A stretch of 64,000 bases of DNA from assembly GCA_038373885.1 (NCBI GenBank), contig JAWZYV010014449.1:32435-96434 (forward strand), written 5' to 3'. Under the pieces are notes generated by a model. That model worked only from the letters and a program-made list of their open reading frames with translations. It ran no database searches and was not told the origin of the DNA. The translations under genes and the position numbers were made by a program. This document shows positions 39,910 through 52,700 of this stretch, in pieces (positions within the stretch are counted from its first letter, which is position 1; each line of letters starts with the position of its first letter). The DNA comes from Cheiracanthium punctorium (lineage: Eukaryota > Arthropoda > Arachnida > Araneae > Cheiracanthiidae).

Positions 39910-41226
39910 GGGGAACCTGGGGAGGCTTGACCCACCCTTGAATTTCAGTATTTAAAAATATTGCATCTTTCCCTTACTAGATGGCAGTCAAAGCTACTGA
40001 TGTAATCAGACACCCATCATAGTTTCATCCAGTCAGTTCATAGTGGAGTGGAAATAAACAAGAAAGAAAGTTTTTCTGCCTAAAAAGTAAGTATTTTAAA
40101 CACACTTTGTAAGAGTTTTTCAAAGAAAGTTATTGAATTAACTTTGAGCTAGTGGGATTTTATAAATACTGTCATATTAAGCTATTATTAAAGTTAAAAA
40201 GTTTATAGAAAGAATCAGGTTTCAAATCACCATGCACCATTCTTTACAAAATGGCATGATGGGGAGGCTTGACCCACTGTATGTAAGGGAGGGTTGACCA
40301 CTGGGTCACGGCTCCCTTAGTTAAATAGTTTTGAAACTATAGCAATACTGCTTTTCAAACATTGTCATAATTAAAATAATACCTAGATATGAATATAAAT
40401 AATTTTATATGTTTACAATAGGATAGGTGGTTGACAAAAAGTTACCTACCAATTATTGTCGATTGGACGAGTGACACGGGAGTTAGAAAACGATGAGTAT
40501 GAAGTCACCTTTTTACGACGTTGTGAACAATCATACACTTTTGTATATCCTGATAATGAAGTTCATCTGTAATGTATTTAACAGACACGACTAAATTACC
40601 ATGTCCTATGTCATCTGGTGGTACCGAAAGAGTGATTATGAAAGTTCAGTTTGATTTTTCCCAATTTATTCCATTAAGATAAATGTAAAATTTAAACCAA
40701 TATTGTTACATTGTGTGCATTTTAATGTGCGTTCAATTTAAATAAAATATATCTTAACATAAATAAGATGCAGGACTACTTACTTGGTTGTATGAACAGT
40801 GTTCTTTATTATTTTTAAAATGTAGTTCAATATAATTATGCTCTAAATGTTCATAATGGTAGAAAATATGATCTTAAAATGTTTTTCAGAGTGTTCAATT
40901 ATCATACTGAAGATTTTATACTTAATGCTTATATAACTAATAAAAAAGATTTATCTTATTTTAAAATTATACATTATTGCCTAGGCCAAGCCTCCCATAC
41001 CATGGGTCAGAGCTCCCTTATAAAGGGAGACTTGACCCACTTTCCAACGTTTAAAAAAATATTCAATTCAGAAAAGAAGAAATGCACAATTTATATTATC
41101 ATAAATATATTCTTAATGCCAATAGAATTTCCTTTAAATTGCACTATAATAGGATTATTTTGCTGCCAAAACAAAATTTACAAAAATGTTTTTCTGAAAA
41201 TGTGGTCAAGGCTCCCCAGGTTCCCC
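39910..41226 (+). mobile_element. pogo/Tigger-like element with transposase remnant
   Basis: Ends GGGGAACCTGGGGAGGCTTG and inverted GGGGAACCTGGGGAGCCTTG, each beside TA (39908-39909, 41227-41228). GGGGAGGCTTGACCCAC-like words recur inside at about 40261 and 40994. At 40486-40572 a frame reads ENDEYEVTFLRRCEQSYTFV then YPDNEVHL, and at about 40585-40670 DTTKLPCPMSSGGTERVIMK then VQFDFSQF, which resembles the region after the DDE domain in Tigger-like transposases (from memory). The catalytic core is gone. Confidence 0.72.
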
Positions 41227-42377
41227 TACACTTTGGGTAGGTAAAATCAACTTTTTAAAATAAATTATCCTCTCAAGAAAATTTTACATTGGTTTAGACT
41301 AAAATTTTACTTTATTGTACATTTGTTTTGGGTCAATTAAGATTTTTTTAGGGGGTCGGAAATTCAAACCAAGAAGGAGTTAATACACCCTTTGGAATAG
41401 GAAAGGTAGATTGTAAAGATATTCGGGAGATGCAGACAATATTATACATAGCCTCCTATATTGGTTACTGACAAAAAAGTCAGGTTTTCTGATGGATTGT
41501 TATACTTGCCCGATGAAATCACTTTCATCATATGAGATATTCAGGAAAAGTCTAATATTTCTTTCCACAGTTTTAAGTTTGATAGATTTAAACAAAAATA
41601 GATATATTTTTTTCTTTTGAATTTCTCGCATAATTCTTGGTACTGAGCCATGCAAGTATGCATTCTGTTATTTAGACCTCCCGTAAAAAGATAATTCAGT
41701 GTTACAGTACAGTAGTAGGTATAGCTTTTTAAGAGAAAGCGGAACGTAGTTATAGAAAAATAACATAACTTTAAAAAAAAAATCATCTTCATTACAATAA
41801 AAAAAAGAACAATGCATTTTTCTAATATAATGTCACATTTCTAATAAAATATTTAAATCAAGAAATAATTTTAAAAATTTTATTTACTTTTTTTTTACAA
41901 CTTTTTTTAAACATAATATTCAATAAGCACACACATTGCACATTACATAAAATATATTTTTAAAAATGACAGTAATCTTAATATAAGGCAGATTTTATGC
42001 ATCGTACTTTTGTTAGATGTACAATGTAAATCTTCACAGGGAGTCATTCATAAATTACACAATATATGATGGAACTGGTAGTATTATGATAAGACACTCT
42101 AACAAATGGAAAGATGATTAAAATTATACTGAATAAAATTAATTATTTATTGCTATTATTCATTAAAAGCCTTAAATATAGAAATGTGAATTATAAAAAT
42201 TCTCATGATAGTTGCATAATTTATTCATAATACATGAACGGCCTCTTGTGAAACAGTTCACCCTCATGAGCAAATTAAAACATGTTGATGTTGTAAGAAA
42301 TTAAAATTGTCAAACAAATTATAAAACCTTGATATTTACAATATACACAACTTTTAAAAAATGGCATACTCAGGATA

Positions 42378-42864
42378 TAGAGATGAGTTCGGGCTCATTT
42401 TTTGAAGCCCGAGCCCGAGGACTTTTAATCCGAGCCCGCCCGAGCCTGAGCAATATTATTTAAGTCTGAGCCTGAGCCCGAAATTTCAGCTAAAGGTAAA
42501 AAAAAGTTCAATTACTTCATTGATAGAATATAAATTTTGCTGTTTCTGCAAATTAAAGAAAAATATAGTTGCAAACTCTCAATGCACTTCCTAATTATTT
42601 ATATCCGTTTTTATCAAAAAATGTCGGATCTCATGACTAACTAAGTAATATAAGCCGCCGTTCTGAAATACCCAAAGAGCTTCACGCACCTTCTAGGAGC
42701 CTGTGCCACTATTTTTTTTAAAATAAGTACTTTTATTTTCCTCATCAATCACTTTTTAAAATCTCTTTCAAGGAGTATGTTGAATAAAGAAGAAATTTTT
42801 CACGAGCCCGAGCGCAGTTGTGAATTACAGAGCCCGAGCCCGGTTCGGGCTGAGCCCATCTCTA
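42378..42864. mobile_element. TAGAGATGAG-family hAT MITE, copy 4 (inverted)
   Basis: Begins TAGAGATGAGTTCGGGCTCA and ends GGGCTGAGCCCATCTCTA; flanks TCAGGATA / TCAGGGTA (7 of 8). 487 bp, opposite orientation to copies 2 and 3, same interior. Confidence 0.92.
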
Positions 42865-44145
42865 TCAGGGTATAAATTGAATGTATTTTAGATTTAAAAA
42901 ATAGTAATTTAGTATTCACTAAACTGTTGAACTATTATGGGGGAGTGTACATTGACATTTTGCAAAGAGACTAAAATCTGCCTATGCAGCAAAAAAAATA
43001 AGTTACCTCTGTTGGTAAAACAAAGTTAACAATAACAACAAAAAAAAAGATAGATAATGAGCTGGATTGTAAAGGTTAAATTAAGGCTGTCTTGAAAATT
43101 TTCTAATTTAACCTCCCTTGCTTAAAAAATGCAATTTTGAATTTAGATTATAGTGGATTAAAAATCAACTTTAATTAAGAAGAAAATAAAGTATGGTGAG
43201 GATTTAGACAATCTCATTGACAGTAAGTACTGTTTACTGGTATCAGCCAATAAAAACTAACCACATTTGTTTTGATAAAAGACGCAGCTTTATAACAGAA
43301 AGTATAAGGATTTTTATTAATTAGTCTTTAAAATACTCATACAGTTAGCATGATGACTAACCATTCAAGATAAAAAAGGTAAGGACTCTGAAACATATAG
43401 GTAACCTACATACATAGAAACTGGAGTATTCAGATTACTCAGTGAACTATGCAGTCAAAACAATCATAAAACTTTCAGATCCTCCAGTACCTAGCACAAA
43501 CACTGTATAATACTCTATAGACAGAAGAATACTTAATTGAAATGTATCAAATTACACTGCCAAACAATCACCTATTTGCATACAAATATTTAGATGACAT
43601 CTGTGTTTTGTCAGAACTATATTTAACTGAAATGTACTAAATTATAAAGAAATAAAAATCAAAGTTTGCACAGAAATATGTAGATGGCATCTGTATTCAT
43701 ACGAAGAAAAAACCAATTAAAAAAATATTATTTAGTCATTCATACCTGCCAACTTTAAAGGATTATCCATAAAATTTATGGATTTTGGTGTTAATTTACA
43801 AATGCATGGATGACGAATAAATTTTACGAATTTTTTAAGGGATTTTTAAGGTTCTCAATTTCCTTTCAATTCAGTCTTTTTCCATCCCTCTAGAGAATAA
43901 ATAATTTCTCTTTAGCATTCCTTTATTGAAGCCTTTAATTCTGTTAAATTAAGTAAAACTTGATTCACACTTTAAATTTACTTTTTTATTCCCTCCCTCC
44001 CTTTCATAGAAACTAGTAAATTTAAAAAAGGGGTAGGTTCATATTTTCAATACAATCTTTTCCAATCCTTCTTAAGAGTAAATATTTTCTCATTAGCACT
44101 CTTTCCTTTAAAGCTCCAATACGTAAGAATTAAAAATGATTACTA

Positions 44146-44914
44146 TAGTGACCTCTCACTTATACGACTTTCAAGGGACAGTAGGAAAAGGTTGTATAAC
44201 TGAGAGAGTCGTATAAATGAGAGACTGTCTTATTATGCAACTTTTATAAAATTTTATATTCATTAATTATTTTACCTATAATAAAAAAAAACGATGAGTT
44301 TTGAGTACTAAAGCTATATTTTAACAAAATTTATAAAATGTATTTAAAAAATAAAACCTAATATAATAAACAAAAGTTCACAAATACAAACTTGTGCACT
44401 TTGCACCGAGGGTCGCGCTGTCGATCGCCAATGTCGCAAATTGAGAAAATAAAATTAGTTTGGCGAAAGAAAAAACGTTTTGCCAAAAATATTGACAATT
44501 GCTTTTCTTAATGATGTCCGGAAAAATCTAATTTGGCGAATGAATTGGCGAAATGTTAAAAAGAGCCAGCGCAACTCCTGCTTTGCACTATATGATTTCA
44601 TCCTTAATAAATGCCGAAATTTAGAAATAAAGAAAGAAATGTTATTCCTTATATATTAAGAAATGTTATTCATGACTGATTATACACTTTAACAATAATG
44701 CAGGTAAGAAAACATGCATGATTTGTATTTTAAAGATTAGGGAATGAATTCTTTAGTAAGAAATCTAAAATCTTCTGAACCGTTAAAAATGTCATATAAG
44801 TAAAAGAAGAATTGTATAACTGAGAGAAGTTTAACATTATTTATCTTAAAGCGTGGATGGGACCAAGTGAATTCGGCATATAACTGAGAGAGTCGTATAA
44901 GTGAGAGGTTACTG
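44146..44914. mobile_element. pogo/Tigger-like MITE (CTCTCACTTATACGAC ends)
   Basis: Left TAGTGACCTCTCACTTATAC, right inverted CAGTAACCTCTCACTTATAC, both then GACT(C/T)TC. Flanked by TA. Second inner copies of the word ACTGAGAGAGTCGTATAA stand at 44199 and 44884, so each end has a nested inverted repeat. 769 bp, non-coding. Confidence 0.82.
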
Positions 44915-45205
44915 TATTTTAAATTTATATTTAATTTTTAGATCCCCCTACCCTCCACAACATAAAACTTCATTGAATACAGCAGATTCAGACCAGTGCT
45001 CTATTCAACATACAGTGTTTGTGAATATGAATGAAAATGTTACAAAAAAGTTAAACTTTCAGACAACAAAATCGAAAAATTCAATGTTAACTGCAGTATC
45101 TCATCCTTAGAAGAGAGCAGATATTTTCGGTGAGTGGGAAAAACATCAGGGGTCTCCAAACTTCCGGTGCCTTTGAAAGCAGACTTTGACTATAGAATAG
45201 ATCAG

Positions 45206-45300
45206 TGGTTCAAAACCTTTTTCTCCTTACGAACCCACTTCTAAAATTGCCCCTTTTATTAAAGAGTAAGTGACCGCCCCAATTTTTTTTTTTTTACTAC
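45206..45300. mobile_element. Possible left end of a hAT-type element
   Basis: CAGTGGTTCAAAACCTTTTT resembles the terminus of the 2455-3502 element. I found no matching right end nearby. Confidence 0.35.
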
Positions 45301-48300
45301 TTTTCACCGTATTTAAGGGGAGCGAGACACATTAATGAAATATTAAACTTCTTTTTCTTTTAAATCCTGTGTAAGTACCTCCATTTCTTTAATGGGTATT
45401 TACTGCTTTTGTGCGTGTATGGGGGGGGGGATTAACAGTATATTAGGGTAGTAACAAAAAATAAATTCAGTTTGACTGATACATAGTGGAATTTTACTAA
45501 AAAATTACATAATTTTACTGATGTTGATTTTGCCAAAAGATCTATAATGCCATAATTAAATAAGTTATATTAGAATGAAAAATCTTCATGCATTAATAAA
45601 ACTTTAAAATATTCAATAGTTTACATTGAATTACATTATCAAGGTTTACATTGGCTTCTTAAATTTCTGGTTCCCAAAGATGACTATTTAGGGTCCCTTG
45701 CTGAATTTTCTAAGTGATTTCCAATAACAAACTTATAAGTGCTTTCATTATTTTCTTAAGCACAGAGATGTGGAAATGGATTTTATATAACGCCTGCTTT
45801 AAAAAAAGCAGATTAATGGGATTCAATGATTTAAAGTGAAACTAGTCCTCCCCTCCCCATAATTTTTTTAAAAGAATAAACATGTGCTGTAGTTAGTCAC
45901 TGCAATCTTTGAACTATGGCTCTTTTTTTTACTAAGCCAAAGAAGGGGGGGGGGGGAGGTATCAATATTACCTCTCTTTGCTCATGGAGATAAAATAACA
46001 AAATATAGAAAATTATTGATTTTATTTAAAAAAGCCTTCATAAAACATGCAAAAAAAAACAGTATATATATATATATTTTTTTTTTTACATATTTTTGGT
46101 CCCCCTTTTTTATTGTTATCAAATACTAGGAACTCTAGTTATTTGTTTTAGAGTGTACAGAGTAATACTGAAAATAATGCCCTAAAAACCTGTTCCATCA
46201 TACTAGTTTTTATACAAAAAAAAAAGTCATCATAATAAAAAGAACTGTAAAGACACATAAATACGATGACTTCTATAAACTTAAGGACAAAATATTTGTT
46301 AAAGATACTGAAAGAATGTTATTTTATGATTCTACATAAATTGGTATAAATATGTTATTGATAGACAAGTTTATTTACAAATATTTGCATATCAATCTAA
46401 TATTTTGATTTAGGTATGAACAGATTGTTACCAAAGAAGCACCAATCATTTCTCCAGTCACACAAGTGTTTTATGCTAAGAATGTATCACAATGCACACT
46501 CTGCTCAGATGTATGATCATGCTATCTAGTATAAGCCCATTCCATGATAAAATACATGACAAAGATATGTATAAATATCTGATAAAAATGTGTACAGGTA
46601 CAGAAAAAAAAAGGGCCAACTTGTGCTTTATTCAGCAATTGCTCATTGAAGTCAAGGCCAAAACCAAGGAGGGGTTTTGAGGGTTCAACACCCCCCCCCC
46701 CCAACCATAAAAAAAAAAAGGCAGAAGTGTACTGAAAAAAACTATCACACTGAAACATACCCTGAATTTTTTTTCCTGGTTATGTCTCCGAATAAAATAT
46801 ACCAAATTAAACTTTGTGTTAGTCATAAATAATTGGTGTATGTAACTTTGCTGCATGACAAATTAAAGACAAAGATCAAGTGGAGCTGTACATATGTAGC
46901 AAAAAGACAAACATATATTTTGTCAAACATTTTAAAAATAATTGCAGTAAATAATAAATTTTATACATATTTAAATGAACAATTTTAAAGTCAATGATTT
47001 GTTTACGATTTTTCTTTTTTTTTTTTTTGGGGGGGGGGGGGGGGAGTGGTAGTAAAGTATATGCAGGTAGGACAGGGAGTCAGACGAAGCACCACCCCTG
47101 GTCCCTTGTTCAGCTAAAATGCACCCATGAATTTTTCAGAATGTGTTGCGAATTTCATTTATATATCTGTAATTGAAAAACTTTAAAAAATAGACTAAAT
47201 TTTGAAAATTATTTTTTGCAACCTTCAAACATGAACCATTAAGTATCAAGAAAACTTCCCTCCCACTCTTTTCCTTTTAGCATTTTACATGAAAATTATT
47301 AAAAACAGCAATTTTACAAAAAACTCTTCCCTCCCCTCCTGTTTTTTTGAAATGTTTGTGCTTTATGAAGAGGGGGGGGGATTTTTGCCCTGCCTTATAA
47401 AATTTCTCTCTGAAGCCCTGAGTATATGGCAATATATGGAAGCATGATTTGACAAAAATGATGATACTAACTCTTTTTAATATTCATAGAATTTTTAGTA
47501 TTTGACAATCCTTTGACAAAGCCAATTATGTACTTTATGTAACTTTTCAGTTTTTAACAAAATGCAGTTTTGCAGGTCAAGTATGTGAAAGTATTTTCAA
47601 AATTCATGGAATGGGCCTTTCTGACAGCCTATTAGAGCAATATATTTTTCTTGTGTCAGTTTACTACCTTTGACAGGATTTAGAATGTTAAATGAGAAGA
47701 ACATGCAGATCTTTAATAAAACAGATTAAAAATGCTGTATAATATAATAGTCATATTTTAATACAGAGATGATACCTCATCCAATGTGAACAGGTATAAA
47801 CTCATTCAATAATCTGATAATAAAATGCAAAATTTAAGAAGTTTGAGATATAATTATACATAAAAAAATTATATTAATTACCAGTTTCAGATTTTCAAAA
47901 ACAGGTTTGAGTTATTCTCACAATACTGATTTTATTGTTTTACATTTCACAAGTGAAACAGGGATTAAGATTCCTTTCTAACAAATGCTGATGAAAACAG
48001 AATTTTAATCTATTTTAATGCTGTCTATCAGTACACATAAGTAAAACTGTTCAAACAGTAAAATACAATGGTTAAATCAATTCAAAACTTTGTAAAATAA
48101 CACACATAAAAGAAAAATACCATGAAGTGGTCATGTTTAATGGTATAAAAGGTTCATCCTTCTTCAGTTGTAAAAAAGCTCCTTCCATAGATAGGAAGGT
48201 TAAAATTGAAAGTAAAAACAACAAGGACAAGTTGCTATTTAGAAAGAAAGAAAAAAGAGTAAAAAACCAGAAAGAAAAGATGAACAAGAGGGATGGAGAA

Positions 48301-48443
48301 AAGAATTTAACAAAAAAGAACAATAATTAAGATAATAATAATCAAGTTAACAAAAATATATAGGTATATATCTCTGTTGTGCACTGTCAGTTTTAGCATT
48401 CCTACAACTGTAGATGGTGGAGTTCTTTACGAATAAAGAAGGA

Positions 48444-48605
48444 CAGGGGCGTAGTCACGGGGGGGCATAACCCCCCCCCCCCCATGAGGAATTTTTTGCC
48501 ATGCAAAATGTATAGTTTTCACTACATTATCACACACACGTATACATATATATGAGTAGTAGTAGTCGTAACCCCACCCATGAAAAATTTCTGGCTACGC
48601 CCCTG
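48444..48605. mobile_element. 162-bp hAT MITE with 8-bp TSD, downstream of mastermind
   Basis: CAGGGGCGTAGTCA ... TGGCTACGCCCCTG with exact TSD AAGAAGGA (48436-48443, 48606-48613). Nearly the same sequence as 63039-63214, including CACTACATTATCACACACAC. It lies 238 bp past the mam stop codon, so possibly in its 3' UTR. Confidence 0.92.
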
Positions 48606-48842
48606 AAGAAGGATGAACCTTTTGTACCATACAGAATAATTGTTTTATGTATATTGCATGTTATTTACTAAGTTCTAAATTAATTTTGCCTTTAAACACC
48701 AGTTCACTTGTTAAATTGTTTCACTTGTAAACTAAACAATGGCTATTAATAAAGACATGGAACAGATGAAAAAAAAAATTAAAATATTAACAAAATCATA
48801 CAAATTAATAAAATTGCAACAAAAGATTGCACAGCTGCCAGC

Positions 48843-49712
48843 TCATTTTCCTAGAATTTCTATATCATCCAATAATGGAAAATGAGTTGTTCCTCCTTGC
48901 ATTACCTGTTCAAAATTTAACAAATCTGATGCACTGCTCTCAATATTATCTAAAAAGTCCAAGTTCAGCAGACCGTTATCCCCCCTATTAATATCTTGAC
49001 GGTTGCTGAAATTTGCTGACATGGCTGGAAGAACATTATTACTGGCCATTCCCAGAGGTGAATGCTGCTCAAGGACAGGTGGATTTCTAGGCCGTTGAGG
49101 AGCAGCAACTCTCTGTCGCTGCTGCATCAGCATTTGATTAGGCACCATGTTTGGACGAATCATGCGATTTGTAACTGCCTGATTCCCGAGCATTCGGTAC
49201 TGATTGAACATTTGAGGCTGCTGTTGTTGCATTGGGTGGTCATTTCGCACAAAATTGTTGTAATTGTTTTGAAATGCAGGATTAGTTCTGTTATGGGTTT
49301 CATTAACTATGTGTCTCCAGTCCATAGAGGATGATGACCTAATAACTGAACCATCGGCCGTGATAGTAACATTTGGTGGCCGTTGCTGCTTGTTCAGCAA
49401 ATTATCCTTATGAACAGCAGGGTGGTTAAACAAGGGTTGTGATGATGGCACTTTAAGCTGCTCGATGAGGTTCACGTTTTCCACAGATTGGTGAGCTTTA
49501 TATTCAGGAGGCGGTCTGTTGTTCGCTTGGTGCAAACTGTTCATAGTTTGATTTGGTGTATTGAACTGTGGGGAATATGGAATATTTTGTGACATGGACA
49601 ATTGGAATGTTGAGTTATTAACTGGTTGCTGAGAAGGAAAACTTCCATACTGATTTGAATGAGACATTATATGATGCTGCTGCTGGTTCATGTCACGAGA
49701 ATTCTGTTGCAG
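48843..49712 (-). CDS. mam: mastermind terminal exon
   Basis: Acceptor TCTTCTTAG|CTG; 870 bp, phase 0, stop TGA at 48845-48843. N/Q/P/M-rich disordered sequence (MSHSNQYGSFPSQQPVNNST; DGSVIRSSSSMDWRHIVNET). The C-terminus LLNLDFLDNIESSASDLLNF then EQVMQGGTTHFPLLDDIEIL is the acidic-hydrophobic tail that in MAML proteins serves transcription activation. The DWRHIVNETHNR-type block is one of the few ordered-looking segments. Confidence 0.87.
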   Translation of the reverse strand: MQQNSRDMNQQQHHIMSHSNQYGSFPSQQPVNNSTFQLSMSQNIPYSPQFNTPNQTMNSLHQANNRPPPEYKAHQSVENVNLIEQLKVPSSQPLFNHPAVHKDNLLNKQQRPPNVTITADGSVIRSSSSMDWRHIVNETHNRTNPAFQNNYNNFVRNDHPMQQQQPQMFNQYRMLGNQAVTNRMIRPNMVPNQMLMQQRQRVAAPQRPRNPPVLEQHSPLGMASNNVLPAMSANFSNRQDINRGDNGLLNLDFLDNIESSASDLLNFEQVMQGGTTHFPLLDDIEILGK

Positions 49713-52700
49713 CTAAGAAGAAAATGAGAATATTATCAAGATAATTTGCAGTGATAAAGTATATAACAAAATAAATATGAATAAATAAATGAATCTATGG
49801 ATGGATATATTTTATTATTTTGATGCTCATTCAAGGATATTTGTATAATTATCGTTGGCACTTTATAATCTGGTACTTTACTAATGTACAATATACAGAT
49901 AATATCTAGCAATTGCAGCATTATACTTACTCTTTTAAATGCAGCTTTGCAAAAAATAAAATTAATCTTTTACTTAATCCAGGCATGACAAGTTTACAAA
50001 ATCAAAAATCCTGAGATCTCCTCATTTTCAAAGTCAAAAAGTCTAATTTCTTGTGAATATATTTTCAGCATAAAATGCACACATAAATACAGTCATAATA
50101 ATTTGTTTATTTTCCTATTTTCCATGTGTATCTGCATAAACTTAGCAGCATGTATTGTTTGAGTTGTATAAAAGAATTGAATTTCAAAAATTTGCCAAAG
50201 AAATATCAGAAAATATAAAACATCAATCCAAATATATGAGATAAACTAAAAATTATACAAAGATATCTTAAAGATTCAAAATAACATTTAATTTTCCAAC
50301 AAAAAATTTTCCAGCTATAAAATTTCAAGCATATTTCTAGATAAATACTGAGGTTAAGAGGTTATCAATGAATAGCCATTTGTGCAATTTAATGTTTTAG
50401 AACTTTAGATTTACATTATTTGAAGTCAAATATTCCCAGGTTGTTGGTCTGATCAACATGAGAAAGCCGATATTCTGAACCTAATGAAGAAAATTGAAAG
50501 TTGCAATATCTAAATAAACTGTTAAAAAGAGAGTTTATTTAGATAAAACTCTCTAAATGTAATAATTTTCCTGATTAAATAATTTTCCTGAGAAATTAAG
50601 CAAAATCCTGAGGCCAAAATGGGATAAAAAAGTTTGAGCTTCATGTCAAAATTCTGAGACTTGACTTGTCTACTTAATCTATATACTTCATAACCGAAAA
50701 AAATTCCGACATTTCAAACAGAATTGGATACTGTTTGTATCCAATTCTTTGGAAGATGCTTTTGAATGTTTACAAACTGGCAAAGGAATGCAGAAATGTG
50801 GAACGATGAGAACTCACCTGTTGAGCATTGTGATGACCTTGATTTGTATGCATCTGAGAGGCCTGTGCCAGTTGCACATTATTCGGAAACTGTCTGCCAG
50901 TAGGTCTTTGCTGCTGCTGGTTCGTTACTGGATTCTGCAGCCTCATTTGGGAGTTTTCTGGAAAGTGAGGCAGTGATCTAGCTGATACATATGCAGGTGG
51001 TTTCTGCTGTTGTTGTTGCTGCTGCTGCTGTTGTTGTTGATGCTGCTGTTGTTGTTGTTGATGCTGCTGTTGTTGTTGTTGATGCTGCTGTTGTTGTTGT
51101 TGATGCTGCTGCTGTTGTTGTTGATGCTGCTGTTGTTGATGCTGCTGGTGGCTGTTGTTGCTGCTGCTGGTGCTGTTGATGCTGCTGGTGCTGTTGTTGC
51201 TGCTGCTGTTGTTGTTGATGTTGCAATTGTTGTTGTTGCACAGAAATACAGTTAGGCTGCTTGGAATGATCCATCTCAGAAATGACATTGGAATTCCTTT
51301 GATGGACATCTGCATCAAACATGTTACTTGAACTAATGGCTAGGTTGTTCAGAGGCTCGTTGTTGCTGAAGTTATTAATATTGTTCATTTGGCGGTCAAA
51401 AGTGTTGAATATGTTGTTCGAATTGGGAGTTTTGGGACTTGACAAAGCAGGATTTGTTCCAGAGAGATAATTGCGATTTGGCTGTAAATGATTCATATGA
51501 GAATTGAAAGCATCTTGATTGAAAGGTCTGATGTTAAGAGCTGTATTTCCAAGCTGCTGATGCTTCTGCTGAAAGTAAAATGTCTTAATGTCACAATATT
51601 TATTAACACAGTCACTACTAAAGCAATTAAAAGGTCATGTCAATGAATAGAAACAATTTTTGCAGAATGGTTAATAAAAATCTTCCATGGTTCAGCAGGA
51701 AAAAATAGTTTATTTTAATTTTGTGAAAAATGTCAAATTGTGTATTTTCAAAGAGCTATTTAGAATCATACACACTGCAAATTTATTGTTGTATGTTGAA
51801 AATTTTGAAAAAGTTTATCCATCTCATGCAATTTTTAATTTATGACAAAATATTTTTGACTGCTTTAAAAGAAATCCCAGTTAGTTGACTTCTGTATTCT
51901 AAATAAAGTAATGTAACTTTTGAGAACAATGAAAAACGAAAAAAAAAATCAATACACACGACCATTATGGTGGAATAATTTAAAAAAAAAAAAGAAGAGA
52001 GGAGAGAGAGAGAGAGAGAGAGATTGCACAGTATCTTCACCATTTGCTTGTATAATGTTTGTTTGCATCACCATTTGTATATGTATAACAAAAAGTATAA
52101 CAAAACATCTAAAAAAAAAATAAACTTTTGAAAATAAATAGAAAATTTATAAGATAAATTTACCTGCATATTTTGATGCTGTTCAGCCATTTGCTTGAGA
52201 GTCAAAGCAGCAGGACTAGGTTCAGACATCTTGAAATCTAAACTTAATCCACTTGAAATGTTTAGTGATTGATTACCATAGGGAGGTAATCTTTGTACAG
52301 ATGTATTGTAAAAATTTGAAGTTGAAGTGACAGAAGAAGCAGTAGAAGTAACCATGACAGACATTGGAACTTCATTACTGCTCATGCTCTTAAATAATCC
52401 TGAAAATACAAATGACTTATTAAAAAAACGTACCTTCTAAACCTAGCAAAATGATAAAAGCACAAATGGAAAACATGCATACCATACAGTGTTTAAAGTT
52501 TTCTAATTGGACAAAAGTACTCTGAAGCTCATGAACTTAATGCCAACCAAAGAACAAAATGTCCCATTTTAAAATTTTAAGAGAAGAGTAGTATATAGTT
52601 TATCTTCAAGAGAAAACTTGTTTTTTTATAGTAACTGGATGAGGAAGCCCTTTTTTGGGGGGAGGGGGGATTAAGTATCGTTTGTGAAAATTATCTCAAA

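Larger units (their letters stand above)
42865..48443. other. Intergenic region downstream of mastermind
   Basis: Contains the pogo-like MITE at 44146 and several G-run/C-run fragments of hAT MITEs (45421, 45947, 46690, 47029, 47372). The right part may be mam 3' UTR; minus-strand AATAAA words exist (for example near 47930), but none can be chosen. Confidence 0.5.

Noticed and set aside
46994..47060. Long G-run as a regulatory G-quadruplex
   Set aside because: Such G and C runs recur at many MITE ends in this window and are better explained as transposon arms or homopolymer growth.
50991..51255. Plus-strand frames rich in Leu, Val or Ala
   Set aside because: They are the antisense of the polyQ-coding CAG/CAA repeat of mastermind.
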